Position numbers and translations under genes: made by a program. Below the pieces are notes generated by a model. The model did no database searches. It saw nothing but the letters and a program-made list of their open reading frames with translations, and was not told where the DNA came from. A stretch of 64,000 nt of DNA from Saccharina japonica (lineage: Eukaryota > Sar > Phaeophyceae > Laminariales > Laminariaceae): contig MEHQ01004416.1 of NCBI GenBank assembly GCA_008828725.1, forward strand, positions 62,001 to 126,000. Direction: 5' to 3'. Position 1 is the stretch's first letter; each line of letters opens with the position of its first letter. Shown here piece by piece: positions 1 to 10,744 of this stretch.

Positions 1-44
1 CGGCTGACAACGCCTCAGGCATACAAAAAAAAAAGGAAAACAAA

Positions 45-115
45 TGGCATGCCAGGTTTCGATCCTGGGTCCTCGAGGTTATGAGCCTCGCACGCTACCT
101 CTGCGCCACATGCCA
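45..115 (-). tRNA. initiator-type tRNA-Met (CAT) sequence, copy 1
   Basis: Read on the minus strand this folds into a full cloverleaf: acceptor TGGCATG/CATGCCA (7 bp), D arm GCGC-AGAGGTA-GCGT, anticodon arm CGAGG-CTCATAA-CCTCG with anticodon CAT, a five-base variable loop and T arm CCAGG-ATCGAAA-CCTGG. A54 in the T loop (ATCGAAA) and a weak T1:A72 pair are hallmarks of eukaryotic initiator tRNA rather than elongator tRNA-Met. Against a working gene: the discriminator base would be T instead of A, and the whole tRNA lies inside a duplicated repeat module, so it may be a tRNA-derived relic. No oligo-T terminator is obvious right after it; the following bases read TTTG. Confidence 0.65.
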
Positions 116-338
116 ATACGGATTATGTGTTATCATCGAATAATATAGTGGGCGGGTGCGCGAGTGGTAGTAATATTATGTGACTGCGTGGACATAGAGG
201 TTTATGGAAAACGCTCTGGTACAAATACCTGGGTATAGGTATAATAATCGTATTGTAGTACTTGGAAGGCGGTTATCTTAGGTGGGAACCAGGGTATGGT
301 TCCCGAATGGCTTTAGCCATCTCACCTGCCCTTCTCAG

Positions 339-1124
339 GGCGCGATCCGAGATTGAGTGTAGCGATTTTCAGTTCGTGGTGTTGCCGAACTGTCTAAGGT
401 CCGAAAAATCAGTCATAGTCATTTCTGGGGGTGTAGAGTCGATTCCGCTTGTCAGATTGTGTGCTTGGGGACGGGAAGGTCGGGTTTCAGCCAATCTGTA
501 AGTTATATATGATTTAATGTATAGGAAAAGTAAAACAGGGGATGCATAAACCATATTATTTCGGATTTTTATACGTTATTATTCTCTTTCCATGGTTGAA
601 AAAATATTTTTTGGGCCATTTGAGGGCAGTTTGAGGGCCATTCTGGCCAAGAAACACCCCCAAACACCACCTTCCCGACACCGGGCGCACAATCTGACCA
701 GCGGAATCGCATCCACACACCTAGAAGCGTCTATGACCAACTTTTCAGAGCTTCACCAGTTCCGCAACACTACCAATCCGGCCCGAAACCCATTTTTGCC
801 CACAAAGGCCCAGGAACCAGAAAACAGCTGTGGCACGCCGAATTCGTGTCGTACAGCCACGGAAGTGATGTACTTTGTATCTAATTCGACCCAGCCGAGT
901 CGATTTATGCGATGTAGAATGTTTTAATCGGCGGTGGTCGGGGTGAAATCGGCTCCGCGAAGTACGTTATGGCCAAAAAGTGGCCTTGAAACTTTTTATT
1001 CGAAAATCTACATGACGGAATCGGTGTCTACGGCCATTTTAGGACCCAGAACCGTCCTCCTTTTTTTCTACCGACGAAAACTCGGCGTGCTACAGAATAT
1101 ACACTCGATCTCTCGGATCGCGCC
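339..1124. mobile_element. 786-bp foldback (long inverted repeat) DNA element
   Basis: The ends are inverted copies: GGCGCGATCCGAGA at the left and its complement at the right, continuing as GAGTGTA/TACACTC. Much longer imperfect inverted arms run inside: the 375-500 block pairs with the 655-770 block, including GATTCCGCT and CAGATTGTG segments. The second copy of the surrounding repeat module lacks the whole block (CTTCTCAG joins directly to TCGTTCATC near 11066), giving a natural empty site. No transposase is encoded, so it is a non-autonomous foldback/MITE-like element. A clean target duplication is not visible; a TCGT doubling at the right side may be one. Confidence 0.75.
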
Positions 1125-1404
1125 TCGTTCGTTCATCACGCGAAAACGGAATAAACCTGCTCTTCTTCTATATCTACACAAACAACACACGTGAGTACCA
1201 ACGAGTACCCGTTCCATAGGCTGACCTGGCTAGGGATACCCTGTCCTCTTATACCTAGCTTACTACACTTGGCGTTGCATTCGGCAGGACTAGCTAAAAC
1301 GGAGAAATTATTTTTTACTCGTGCTCGGTTTCTTTTTTGTTAGCCGTTAGCTATTCGTGCTTTCTGAGCGAGAGAGCAGCGTTGCTCCGCTCATCCCGTC
1401 ACCC

Positions 1405-2489
1405 GTGATGTCGTCTNAAGAACGGGGAGGATCTGCTCCCCTTCGCGGAGCGCAGACCAGGACCCTGAACCTCAGGGCCCCTTGCTGGGCCACCGTCCAC
1501 GAAGCGCCGATGAAGGTCAAGCGCCAAGTACATCAGATCAACCTGTGGACTCGAGATTGGACGACGGAGCTCCTGCGACTTCGCCTGGACAACATGCCTC
1601 GAAGACGCGAGCTCCTTGCCCACCAGGCATGCAAGTTGAGCCCTTCACGCGTACGGATCCGTCCACAAGACAGGCATCTGAGCTGCGATCTCCGTGCCCA
1701 CCAGGCAAGCACGTCGAGTCCCTCACGCCCTCAGCCATGGCTCTTCTTGTTCAGCTGAGGACGTTCTTCCTCTCAAGACCCCCAGAGCCTCGCAGCCTCT
1801 AGATGACGCTCGGCCTACTCCGAGGAGGGAGCCTTCTCTCAGCCAACCGGCCGGTTTGGACCATCTGCCTCGACCCGTTCTGCGCCAGCCCGCCCCGCCT
1901 CTGGCTCTACGATACCTGCCGAGCAGTATTCGAGCAGACTGACGACACTGCTTCCAGTTCTACCTGGCCCGGGGACACGACACGGGGCCGGCTTATACGG
2001 GCACCACTGGTACTCGTACGAGCCTCGACAGCAAAAACGCGGTTCAAGATGTTTCCCGCGCCAAGCCTCAAGATGGTACACTGGATTTCAGTATGGCCTG
2101 CAGCATTTCTCGCCGTTCCGCTGATGAGATTTTTAGCACAGCCACAGCCGTTCGGGAGCGAGTTCCTTTTAATAGCGATTTCAGTACCGAACACGTACAA
2201 GGCCGAGCGGCCGTTGCTGTTTGGACAGCTGGGGAGGCGGGAAACAAAACTCCCCCTCCTTTGACCCCAGCTCGTGCCCCAAGTGCCCGCAGTGCCCGCC
2301 GTACGGCACGGGAGGCGTCGAACGCTGCTGTACAAGCTCTTACCGCACGCCTGCCTGTGTCGAACTCTGCTGTACAAGCTCTTGCTACAAAAACAAATTC
2401 TGGGCCGAACTCTGCTGTCAACTTTCTGCTTCACTCCCTGATGCTGCCTCTGCTGCACCGGCCTTGCTGCACACACATCAGACGAACTT
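1405..2489 (+). pseudogene. broken copy of the repeat-encoded Ser/Ala/Pro-rich ORF
   Basis: From ATGTCGTCT onward this stretch parallels the long ORF of copy 2 at 11349. Residues such as SXERGGSAPLRG and the CPPG motifs can be read in pieces, but no long open frame survives. It looks broken in several places and holds an ambiguous base at 1417. Confidence 0.6.
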
Positions 2490-2519
2490 TGGTTTCGTTT
2501 TTTACAATTTTTCTTTTAA

Positions 2520-2740
2520 CTTCGTACGTACGATACGTACGGTGTTACAGGGGCTCCGCTCCGCGGGCAGCTAAGGTACCGGGATGTACGTGTGTACCAG
2601 TGACCCGAATATTTTAGTTTTTTATTTGTCTCTCGTTTTTTTGTAGGTTGATACGTACGATATGTACGATAGTATATAAAAGGGCTCCGCCCCACGGGCG
2701 GTTGAGGTACCGGTATTTACGTGTGTACCTGTGACCACAC
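2520..2740. repeat. two ~80-bp tandem blocks with GGGCTCCGC core
   Basis: CGTACGATACGTACG...GGGGCTCCGCTCCGCGGGC...GTACGTGTGTACCAGTGACC at 2522-2605 is repeated with about 20 percent change at 2650-2735. The core resembles the inverted hairpin block at 3030-3060. Confidence 0.6.
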
Positions 2741-3031
2741 ACTATTACACTATTATTAATAGTACTCGTCTTTGCTTTTTGCTTTTTTCGATGATTGTCC
2801 TATTGTCCCCATGCCTTTTTCTTTTGTTACTCGTAGCTTTTTTCGCAATTTACCCCCGGGTATTATGCTACCGATCAGAGCGTGACACTGCCAGCAAGCA
2901 CACAGCACAGGGCAATCAACCCTGCATATCTCTTTGGCATTATCAAGTCGCTAGTTGCACCAAAGCATGGATGGGCGTTTTCTTTATGCTGCCCCCTTGA
3001 CATTTTGGTGCATTCTTACTTCCACGAGCGT

Positions 3032-3053
3032 AGCGGGCGGCGTCAGCCGCCCG
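3032..3053. repeat. perfect GC-rich hairpin
   Basis: GCGGGCGGC-GTCA-GCCGCCCGC is a perfect nine-base stem with a four-base loop. Its complement extends into GGGCTTCGCTCCGCGGGC, a variant of the core seen at 2546 and 2692. Confidence 0.7.
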
Positions 3054-3059
3054 CGGAGC

Positions 3060-4940
3060 GAAGCCCTTGTACCATGATATCCCGTCTTGGCTATCACCCT
3101 TTCTTGTGTTACAGGTTCCGCTGTTTTCAGCACACGTGCAAACCCGACACGAACTGCGTATGGCTTCGAACACACACGGCCTACCACAAGTAGGAGACAC
3201 TCTTGCCCCTTGACTACCTTACTAGCATTGGGTGGCTGGTGAGGGCCGCGAATAGTGATACACAGCCCGGTGTCCAGCACGATTCTTCCTGGAGTTACTC
3301 TATGAAAATGTACGAGTATACGAGTACAGCAGCAGTACCCTGAGCCCTGAGTAGTCATGCATGCTGTCACATAATATAATTATAGTGCTTGCACGGGTCT
3401 CACTCTCACCTTCGATTCAAATAAGATCTACCACAGCCAGGAGGCGAAGTGAAGCAATCACAGCCCAGGTGCACTTGAAGCACAGCAGAAAAACGTATGG
3501 TGGTCGAGCGCGAGTGCGGGGCACGATGTGACAGCAGTGATGTCGTGAGATGCTTTTGGTTTCCGGCTGGTTTCGGGTTCCATTATTGTTTTAGGCGTGT
3601 TTCCATCGGGTCCCAGGGATCTTCTTCTCATGTGAGAGACACGGACTATCGTGCAGCATGTTCACCTGCCTGCTGATACGAATCTTCCTACGCAAGGTTG
3701 CCATTTGCGCACTCTGGTTGGGTAAGGGCTACCAATTACCAGGTATATTGTAAGCGGTACAGCAGTCACCTTCTTTCCACGCCACAGCGCCACAGGATCC
3801 CGAGCGGGGCGAATCACCCTGAGACTTTCCAAGCTCAGTATCCAAGCCGGCCGAAGCAACCTACAGTAGTACCAGGTAGGTTATTACCAAGCGCAGCATC
3901 CCAGCACTGATCACTGGCTTAGGGTTCGCATTAGGAACAGGTTACGCCAGGGTGCTCGAAAGGCCAAGGTGGATCCCCTCCCTGACCATTGTAGCAGCAG
4001 CTAGTTGGTGCACGCTTGCCGTTATGGCGCCCAGCCACACGGCCAGTTCGTGCCGTCGGTTGGCGGTCAACTATTAATAGTAGTGTCTGTATTCATACAA
4101 GGGGCGCTTGGCTCCGTGGGTGGCTCGCTTACAAGGAAGACAACAACATGCGAGTGAAGCGGACAGAGAGGTCCACAAGGGTGGCCAACTGGCGACTTGC
4201 AAATGCCTAAAGGATGTATTATACGAGTACCAACCGTCTCATTTGAACGAACAAAGCAAAAAACATAATGTTGTCGTCGGCAATTAGGCTGCTGAGGATG
4301 GCCGAGAGAATAGTAACCACAACCACCACATCGCTACCACCAGCGACAAGATTCTGCTGCTGTTGCTGCTGCTGCTTGTGCTCAGCTGAATATACGGAGC
4401 GAGACAGCTGAAATAGGGTCGGACTATTTTTGCATATACAAGAGGCTCCGCCGGCGGCCTGAACGGCAACCGGTCGCCGGCTTGCGTGATACCCAAACTA
4501 TTAAGGAGCAGTCAGTGCTGTGAATAAGGATGTATGTCAAACGCATTGCTAAGGGTTGAGAGCACTCTACACGCTACCCACGCAAAATGCGAGTGACTTA
4601 TACATATTTTAGTACCTACACACTCGTGGTACACGATCTTGGATCTTCGGTAACATACCCACCGCACGTATATGTGACTGCTGCACAGCTGCTGCTGTGC
4701 TGCTGTTGTAGTTCTTCTTGTACGACTGCCGCGCAATGCACAGCTGGGCAGATTTAGGGGTGTCTCATAAACGAATTGCACCGGCCCCGTAGCAGCATGA
4801 CAGGTTCCATAATACATACTACACAGGCGGGCGAGCGCGAGAGGGTATACGACTATGCTTCCGGGGAATGGGAAAAGTAATGTATGGGCTGTGTTGCAGT
4901 TCATGCACTCCCCCGGTTTATGGGTACCATTTGCCATACA
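3060..4940. other. no gene recognised
   Basis: All frames are broken by stops within about 130 codons and no familiar protein motif appears. A run of GCTGCTGTTGCTGCTGCT near 4355-4375 and GCTGCTGTG runs near 4685 are the only simple repeats. Another partial GGCTCCGCCGGCGG core lies near 4443. Confidence 0.5.
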
Positions 4941-4948
4941 TGCACATG

Positions 4949-4993
4949 CACCTCCNGGCGGAGGTGGGGGCGACGGCGGCGGCGGCGGCGGGG
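4949..4993. repeat. GGC/GGT-rich triplet tract with an ambiguous base
   Basis: GGCGGAGGTGGGGGCGACGG followed by a run of GGC triplets. The base at 4956 is unresolved, as expected at a hard-to-sequence tract. Confidence 0.7.
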
Positions 4994-5728
4994 ATGGATG
5001 ATATGAGCAACATTGGGGTGTACCTATACCGCTGAAATAGTAGCAAACCGCGATCCGATTAAGGCACTGCCGGCTGGGTCTGTCGTTCGTGGGCAACGAG
5101 CCTATAATTCACGTCGAACTTATGTGGCGGGATCGTTTTTCTGTCTGAGCGAGCAGGTCGGTTGTCGTCCGCGCTGGTGACCCCACCGGCGTCCTGCTGG
5201 TGGACTTCGAACCGTTTCAGCAAACAATAGGTGTGGCTTGTTATGTTTACGGCTCACGCGTAGCGACATTGCGACCGAACGAATGATGGCTTCGACCTTG
5301 TCCGAATCGTCCAACAGTAATGTCAGCACACATACTCGTAGACTGCGTGATTTGGTATATTGCTGTCCAGAGCGTTACGCGTAGCCGTTTCACTTCGTTC
5401 TCAGGCTAGTTTGAGCATCTGCCGAAACACTGCCGTTGCTGTATAGGTCGTCGCCAATAATGTTCGTGAAGTTTCCCCCCATATCAAAGTCATGAAAAAG
5501 GGTACAAACAGCAGTAACCTATGTTCCTACTGCAGAAACATAATACAGACAAGTCTAAATGTAAGCAAGCATCCCTGTTTCCCGAACCTGCGGGTGCACG
5601 TCTTAACGGCTCCACTAAGTTCACGTATCATAAGGTTGGCCTTAAATGGTTAGCGACTTAATATTCCGGGGGGGCATAGTTATCAGAAACGTAGGGGGGA
5701 TGGTACATGGTTTTTAGGTCCATCGACG
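4994..5728. other. no gene recognised
   Basis: Only short chance frames are seen. Nothing resembling a known family or a structured RNA. Confidence 0.5.
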
Positions 5729-6010
5729 CGTGCTACGTACGATGATGAAGGTAGCACGGTCCGGCTGTTTTGTTTTGTTTTTATTTTCTGAATGACACGG
5801 GCTCCTTAACTAAAACTCGTCGGAGTTTTTTTTTTGCGTTGCCGAATGTTTCCTTTTATACGTAGGCCGTGGGATGGTTCATCGGGAAAATAGCATTTTT
5901 ATTTTTCTCCAAAAGTCCATTTTTTACTTACTATTAGTATAGAGCTCATCAAATGAGGAACCTCAGAAAAATCTGTAACATGGTGCCCAAATCTAACATA
6001 TCATGCGTCC
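5729..6010 (+). mobile_element. MITE family A copy, diverged
   Basis: Begins CGTGCTACG, contains GGGCTCCTTAACTAAA, CTCGTCGGAG, TTCATCGGG and ATAGAGCTCATC in the order shared by other family A copies, and ends near CATGCGTCC. The internal TTACTTACTATTAGTAT motif is the seed of the expansion seen in the copy at 21.5 kb. Confidence 0.7.
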
Positions 6011-7300
6011 ATCTTGGCTTATGTTTAGTACTCCCCCTCCCGTAAGTAATACTATTTCTTGTTCATGTATATAGACGAGCACAACTCGCTGCCGTTGGTG
6101 CGGTCGATATGTACAGTAAACAGTACGCACAGAGTGCGCCAAACTACATGCTCGTTTTGGTCGGGCTTTGGTCTGATTGGTGGAGCCCTGGAAGGGATTC
6201 GATCTGAATGTTTCGCGGGGGCAAGGGGGGGAGAGGGGGCATAGGAGCTTCTCAACGTACTTGGCAGAAAGGGTGACGGCTAACGGACGAAGACCAATCG
6301 TGCGTTGGTTTGCAATCTTCTCCCTCAAGTTCCGTTTCGAGATCGAGAGGCCTAGCGACGCTTATCCAATATATATATATATATGCCTCTGCTTTTTCAA
6401 CAAACCAAACAGTCGGTCGCAACACATGTAGTTGCTTTGAGCTGGCCAGGCGAATTATAGTGCGGAGGATAACGTTCGCCCGGTTGATAGCCTAGAGGTT
6501 GGAAACTCGTACATGGGGAGGGGGGGGGTTGGAGGGGACTTGGTATTACCTGGAGATTTAGCATATACCTTGAACCGTCGACAAATACACACACCTGGTA
6601 TGCGATACATGTGTATATAATATATACTTCGATGTATGCCTGGTTTGTGTTCTGCACGGACCTAGCCGTCTTTTGTATATGTTGTCGCTCTTGTTTCTTC
6701 TGTTTTATCCTTCGGCTGCGACTCTCGAAGAGTCATACGAAACAAAACGACAACACTAAGCGCGTTCGATCGAGAAGCGGTTGCGTTGGGCGTTCTGCGG
6801 TGGGGGGGGGGACTGAAAGAGGAATAGTAGCCGTGGCAACTGAGGTGCGCGTGGCAGCGGTAGGGTTTTTGTTTTTCGAGGATCAAGGGCGAGTCTGCTG
6901 TGCACGCCTTACCCTGGCTTGCCATGAACTGAGAACCGACAGTGGCAGACGTTTTTGTTTTGCTCGTCATCGTGTTCTTGTCGGCAGTCGCTTGTGTAGC
7001 GGATAGGGGCCTCGTGCTACGGTAGCGGTACTGCGCTTTTCAGCCCACCCACCATTGTTGTTTTTTGGCAGTTCCGGAGCTCGTCAACCGCTACAACTGG
7101 CAGACTACCCGCAACCATTGTATTTCTGTTCGGATCCGCGGTTTAAAGTGTGCGACAGTATCCGTGGCCTACCTCCTACTGTACCCCCCATGTAAATTCG
7201 GATCGGGCTTGTTTCTATTGTTGTCTCAAAATCATTTTGTTTGTTGGAGGTTCTTCAGGTCGGGAGACTCACTTTACATATATTAGGTGCCACACCCGAC
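6011..7300. other. no gene recognised; short AT microsatellite and G tract
   Basis: A (TA)n run lies at about 6369-6384 and a G tract near 6521. Several 60-130-codon frames overlap on both strands without a recognisable motif. Confidence 0.45.
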
Positions 7301-7574
7301 GTGTGCTACTACGCTAGAGGTATATACCGTTTTTTGGCATGCAACGGTTCTGAATGATCGGGCTCGGCTCCTCAACGCAAAAGTCGTCGGACTTTCCTTC
7401 TGGTGTTGCGTACATTTGCCATTGTATAGTTAGGCCATCGGGCTTTTCATCCGGTACCACTTTTGTTTTCCTTCCCAAAACAAACAGTTTTCTTCATGAG
7501 CTATATACTAGAGCTCCTCCTCGAGGGACCGCCATCAGGAACAAAACATGAGAACACCTCTGTGGTAACATGCC
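7301..7574 (+). mobile_element. MITE family A copy
   Basis: GTGTGCTACTACGCTAGAGG start, GTCGTCGGACTTTCC and AGGCCATCGGGCTTTTCATC internal blocks, and a degenerate ACCTCTGTGGTAACATGCC end. Confidence 0.75.
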
Positions 7575-7779
7575 ACACCTTGTCAGTAGCCCGGACATTG
7601 TATCACACCAGTCTGCTTCCTGGATTCTTAAGATCATAAGAATGTTCTCTAGATTCCAATCTCGAAGTCAAACGAGACAAACGCACATTTGGGGTTCCGA
7701 CCACAAGTCCACCCAGAGGGTGCAACCGACGTATCGAGGAGGGAGCGATATTGGTGCCAAGCGAGGCGGAGGGGTGGGG

Positions 7780-7903
7780 GGGCGGCGGATGTATCGATGT
7801 CGTGCATGGCCGTAGTCGTATGACCATAGATCATCGCATCCCTACAATGCCAGGACGGAGCTCGTTGGGTTTTCACCAACCAGGCAGGCACTATGTGTTT
7901 GGG
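7780..7903 (+). repeat. truncated poly-G-bordered repeat
   Basis: A G tract leads into the shared block GTGCATGGCCGTAGTCGTAT, CCATAG, CATCCCTACAATGCC and TTTTCACCAACCAGGCAG. The match to the ~520-bp family stops after about 120 bases. Confidence 0.75.
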
Positions 7904-8006
7904 AGGGGGGGGCGAGCGAAGCCAGGTTGGACGGGCGGGATTTGCCCTGTCTCCGAATTGGGTCGTACGGTATCAAGCCACGGTACTATCTGACGGAGGG
8001 GGGACA

Positions 8007-8248
8007 CGTGCTACGGTAGAGGTAGCATGTTTTGGCTGAATCGTTTTATTTACGATCGGGCTCCTTAACCCAATTTCATCGGACTTTCCTTGTTGTGACG
8101 ATTCATGTTTCAGATCAATCTTCGGTCAGGATATTTCTCATCTGGCAGCACTATCCTTTCCCTCCAAAACAAATGTTTCGGTGACGTATGACGCTCCTTA
8201 AGTGAGAAGCTCAGAAAAAACATGGTGCACCTCTATCGTAGCATGCGT
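8007..8248 (+). mobile_element. MITE family A, short subfamily
   Basis: CGTGCTACGGTAGAGGTAGC at the left and TGCACCTCTATCGTAGCATG at the right are near-perfect terminal inverted repeats. Internal blocks GGGCTCCTTAACCCA, CTTCGGTCAGGATATTTCTC and GAGAAGCTCAGAAAAAACAT mark the 240-bp subfamily. It faces a second copy at 8971-9210 in the opposite orientation. Confidence 0.85.
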
Positions 8249-8970
8249 TGGGGGAGTATTGTGGGCTATGTAACTCTGGAAAAGGGTACATACATATGCA
8301 TCTACCGAAAGTTCTTTGGTGGTCAGGTGAACGTGCGTAGATACGTAGCTGGTCCTCGTTCTGCCGGGAAAAGCCTGTGTGGGGATAGGTGCTGCATCTC
8401 GTTTGGGATTTGGTTACCTGTGTTAATAGTGGCACGCCCGAAGGTTATATTTCCGGAGGTTGGCATATGCTCGTTGTTTCAAAGGTAGTGCTTGTCGTGG
8501 CCGTGCATGGAAGGGTTTCGACAAGGAAGGAGGGGGGTGCCTGTATGGAATCGCTGGCTGCCATCGACCTGGCGCGTACCATTATAGGTCTTGAATACGT
8601 CGGATGTTACCACGAATGCAGCTACTGACTCAAAGAAGAATAGCCATACCAGCGTCACAATTGATGCCCATTTGTTTCAAGAACCGTCTGTCAGTTGCGC
8701 AACTCAAAATATTTGACAAAACCGTCCGTGGCAATGCTTGCTGGTGTGTGCATTTGTGTGATTTTGAACGTGAGTGCCTCGCATCAAGCATTTTCGTGGA
8801 GGTCACTCTCTCGTGCGGATGAAACACCATGGCATAGATACCAAGAACACGCTTTGTACAATATCTTAGGTTAAGGTTGACGAAAAGCATAACAAATAAT
8901 TAAGTATATCACCCGGTACCACACCTGAGAGAGCCTCGCGACCGCTCCCATCACGGTGACACGCTCTCGA
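8249..8970. other. 720-bp segment between two inverted MITE-A copies
   Basis: Unique sequence framed by long inverted repeats. It holds only frames of up to about 85 codons, on both strands, none recognised. Confidence 0.5.
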
Positions 8971-9210
8971 CGCATGCTACGATAGAGGTGCACCATGTTT
9001 TTTCTGAGCTTCTCACTTAAGGGGCGTCATACCTCACCGAAAAAACGATTTTGGAAGAAACTAAAAGTGCTGCCGGATGAGAAATATCATGACCGAAGTA
9101 TAATCTGAAACATATTTCGTCACAAAAATGAAATTCCAACGAATTTGGGTTAAGGAGCCCGATCGTTCAGAAACCGATTCAGCCAAAAAGTGCTACCTCT
9201 ACCGTAGCAC
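8971..9210 (-). mobile_element. MITE family A, short subfamily, inverted
   Basis: Reads CGCATGCTACGATAGAGGTG at the left and GCTACCTCTACCGTAGCAC at the right. Close relative of the copy at 8007-8248 in reverse orientation, also sharing the GCACCATGTTTTTTCTGAGC block. Confidence 0.85.
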
Positions 9211-9573
9211 TCGTCTCTCACCGAGTCCGCGCGCAAAAGACCCAGGCCGTATCGGGTTCCCGCCAGCCAATCGGTGGCCTTAAGCCCTAGCGCGGTCGAA
9301 AGAGCAATGCCACAGAATGCGTTGCACTTTTCCGGGCCAAAACCGAAGTCCTGACGGAGCTCCTCAACTATGAGAGCTACCCACTATATCTATCGTTGGA
9401 CCCGATGCCTATTTTTCAGGGTACCCGTCTCATGGTTAGGCAATGGGGCTTGTGCTGCATTTGTTGGAACCAAAAATCGTTTGTCAGAGCTCCCCAAATG
9501 CCTACCCTCAGAAGCATTTGGTGCCACCCCCTACGTATGGCTATTCTGCCCCCCTCCGACAATGTATAGCGAG
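9211..9573. other. no gene recognised
   Basis: Short spacer between two MITE-A copies. No motif seen. Confidence 0.5.
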
Positions 9574-9854
9574 GCGTGCTGCGACAGGGGTGGCACGTTT
9601 TTCCCTGTAAATATATTTTATGAATGACGCAGCTTATCTTAGCCTATATTCGCGGGCATGCCATTCTTTTTTCTCAATACGCTTTTTTTGTATGCCTACT
9701 ACGTAGACTGTATGGGACGGTTCATCGGGCTGCACTTTGATGTTTCTCCAAACATGTTTCTGGGTGGCTTACTACTGACTTACTGTTAGTATAGATATCC
9801 TGAAGGGAGGAACCTCTAGAAACCGATTGGTGCACCCTCTACCTTAGCATGCGT
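9574..9854 (+). mobile_element. MITE family A copy, diverged
   Basis: GCGTGCTGCGACAGGGGTGG start; internal GACGGTTCATCGGG, TTTCTCCAAA and GACTTACTGTTAGTATAG; end CCTCTACCTTAGCATGCG. Confidence 0.7.
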
Positions 9855-10744
9855 ATAGCGTGAGCTTCGGTGCTGATCGCTCATATGCGCTGTGAGAAAA
9901 AGAAAATCACGGAAGCAAAAAGGAGTTCAATGCCCAAAGTCTAACTCCCTTGAGTACCTATACGTCTGGCTTTCAAGAGCGATATCTACTCAATTTGATG
10001 TCCTTGTTCATTTCCTATCATCGCGTATCGTGCAGCACGGGTCGAAGCGAAGGATAGAAGAAGCTGTGCCACCGGGCAAAAAATCAGGTGGCCCACTACA
10101 TTACGGAAAGTACACAACAAGTAGTTCCTCGCATGGCAGCAGGAAGGCGTGGTTACCCCCCACCCCCCCCTCGCACCCAAAAAACAAGCCTGCACCAGAA
10201 ACCCTCCATGGGTCCAATAACGCAGTCGTATATGTACAATAGTGCATTGGTATACGGCAAATACACCACAAAACACCATGTACGAGGTACACGGTACACC
10301 CGTTTATCCACTTTGTGGTAAGCACGTCAGATGCGAGGACTGTACGTCTCCCGGTCGCTACTCGTGCGTACCAGCCCTTTTCCATTGGCCAAAATCGTGC
10401 AGTAAATGTTTCACACCTCAGATTTATCATCATCTGCGTACAGATAGGATCACCTGCGTACATATAGATCACCTAGACTCCCACTTCATGGTGTAGATCT
10501 TTCATTGCAAATGTATTCCCGATATTGTACGACACATGATGCAGCTCATCATGTTGGTGGTTGGGACCCCTATAGTGCTCTAATCTCCAGGATCTAGCTC
10601 ATATTTACTGGGTTGGATCTGTACTATACAGACAGATCATGCACAACCTCTAACGAAGGCAGGTGGGGCACTAAACAATCTAGATGATCTGTAATATATC
10701 ATAGATAGGTCATGATCTGTCCTGCTGCAGGTGTGGACTGCTTC
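9855..10744. other. no gene recognised; ATCT/GATC-rich tail
   Basis: 10100-10200 has C-rich runs. From about 10540 to 10735 the sequence shares GGATCTAGCTC, GGATCTGTACT..ACAGA and ATCTAGATGATC motifs with the TATGATCTG-rich blocks at 29.4 and 36.0 kb, so it is probably a third, diverged copy of that dispersed repeat. Confidence 0.45.

Larger units (their letters stand above)
1..2489 (+). repeat. repeat module, copy 1 (tRNA-Met-like start plus Ser/Ala/Pro-rich ORF)
   Basis: The first bases of the window match the block beginning at 10745 almost base for base over the first 120 bases. The match continues, with a 786-bp insertion in this copy and many small differences, to about 2489 (12471 in copy 2), where the sequences diverge after CACATCAGACGAAC. 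In order the module holds the tRNA-Met-like segment, a GTGAGTACC-containing spacer and the start of a long ORF. No reverse transcriptase, integrase or long terminal repeat is visible, so I cannot assign it to a transposon class. This copy looks broken relative to copy 2. Confidence 0.8.
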
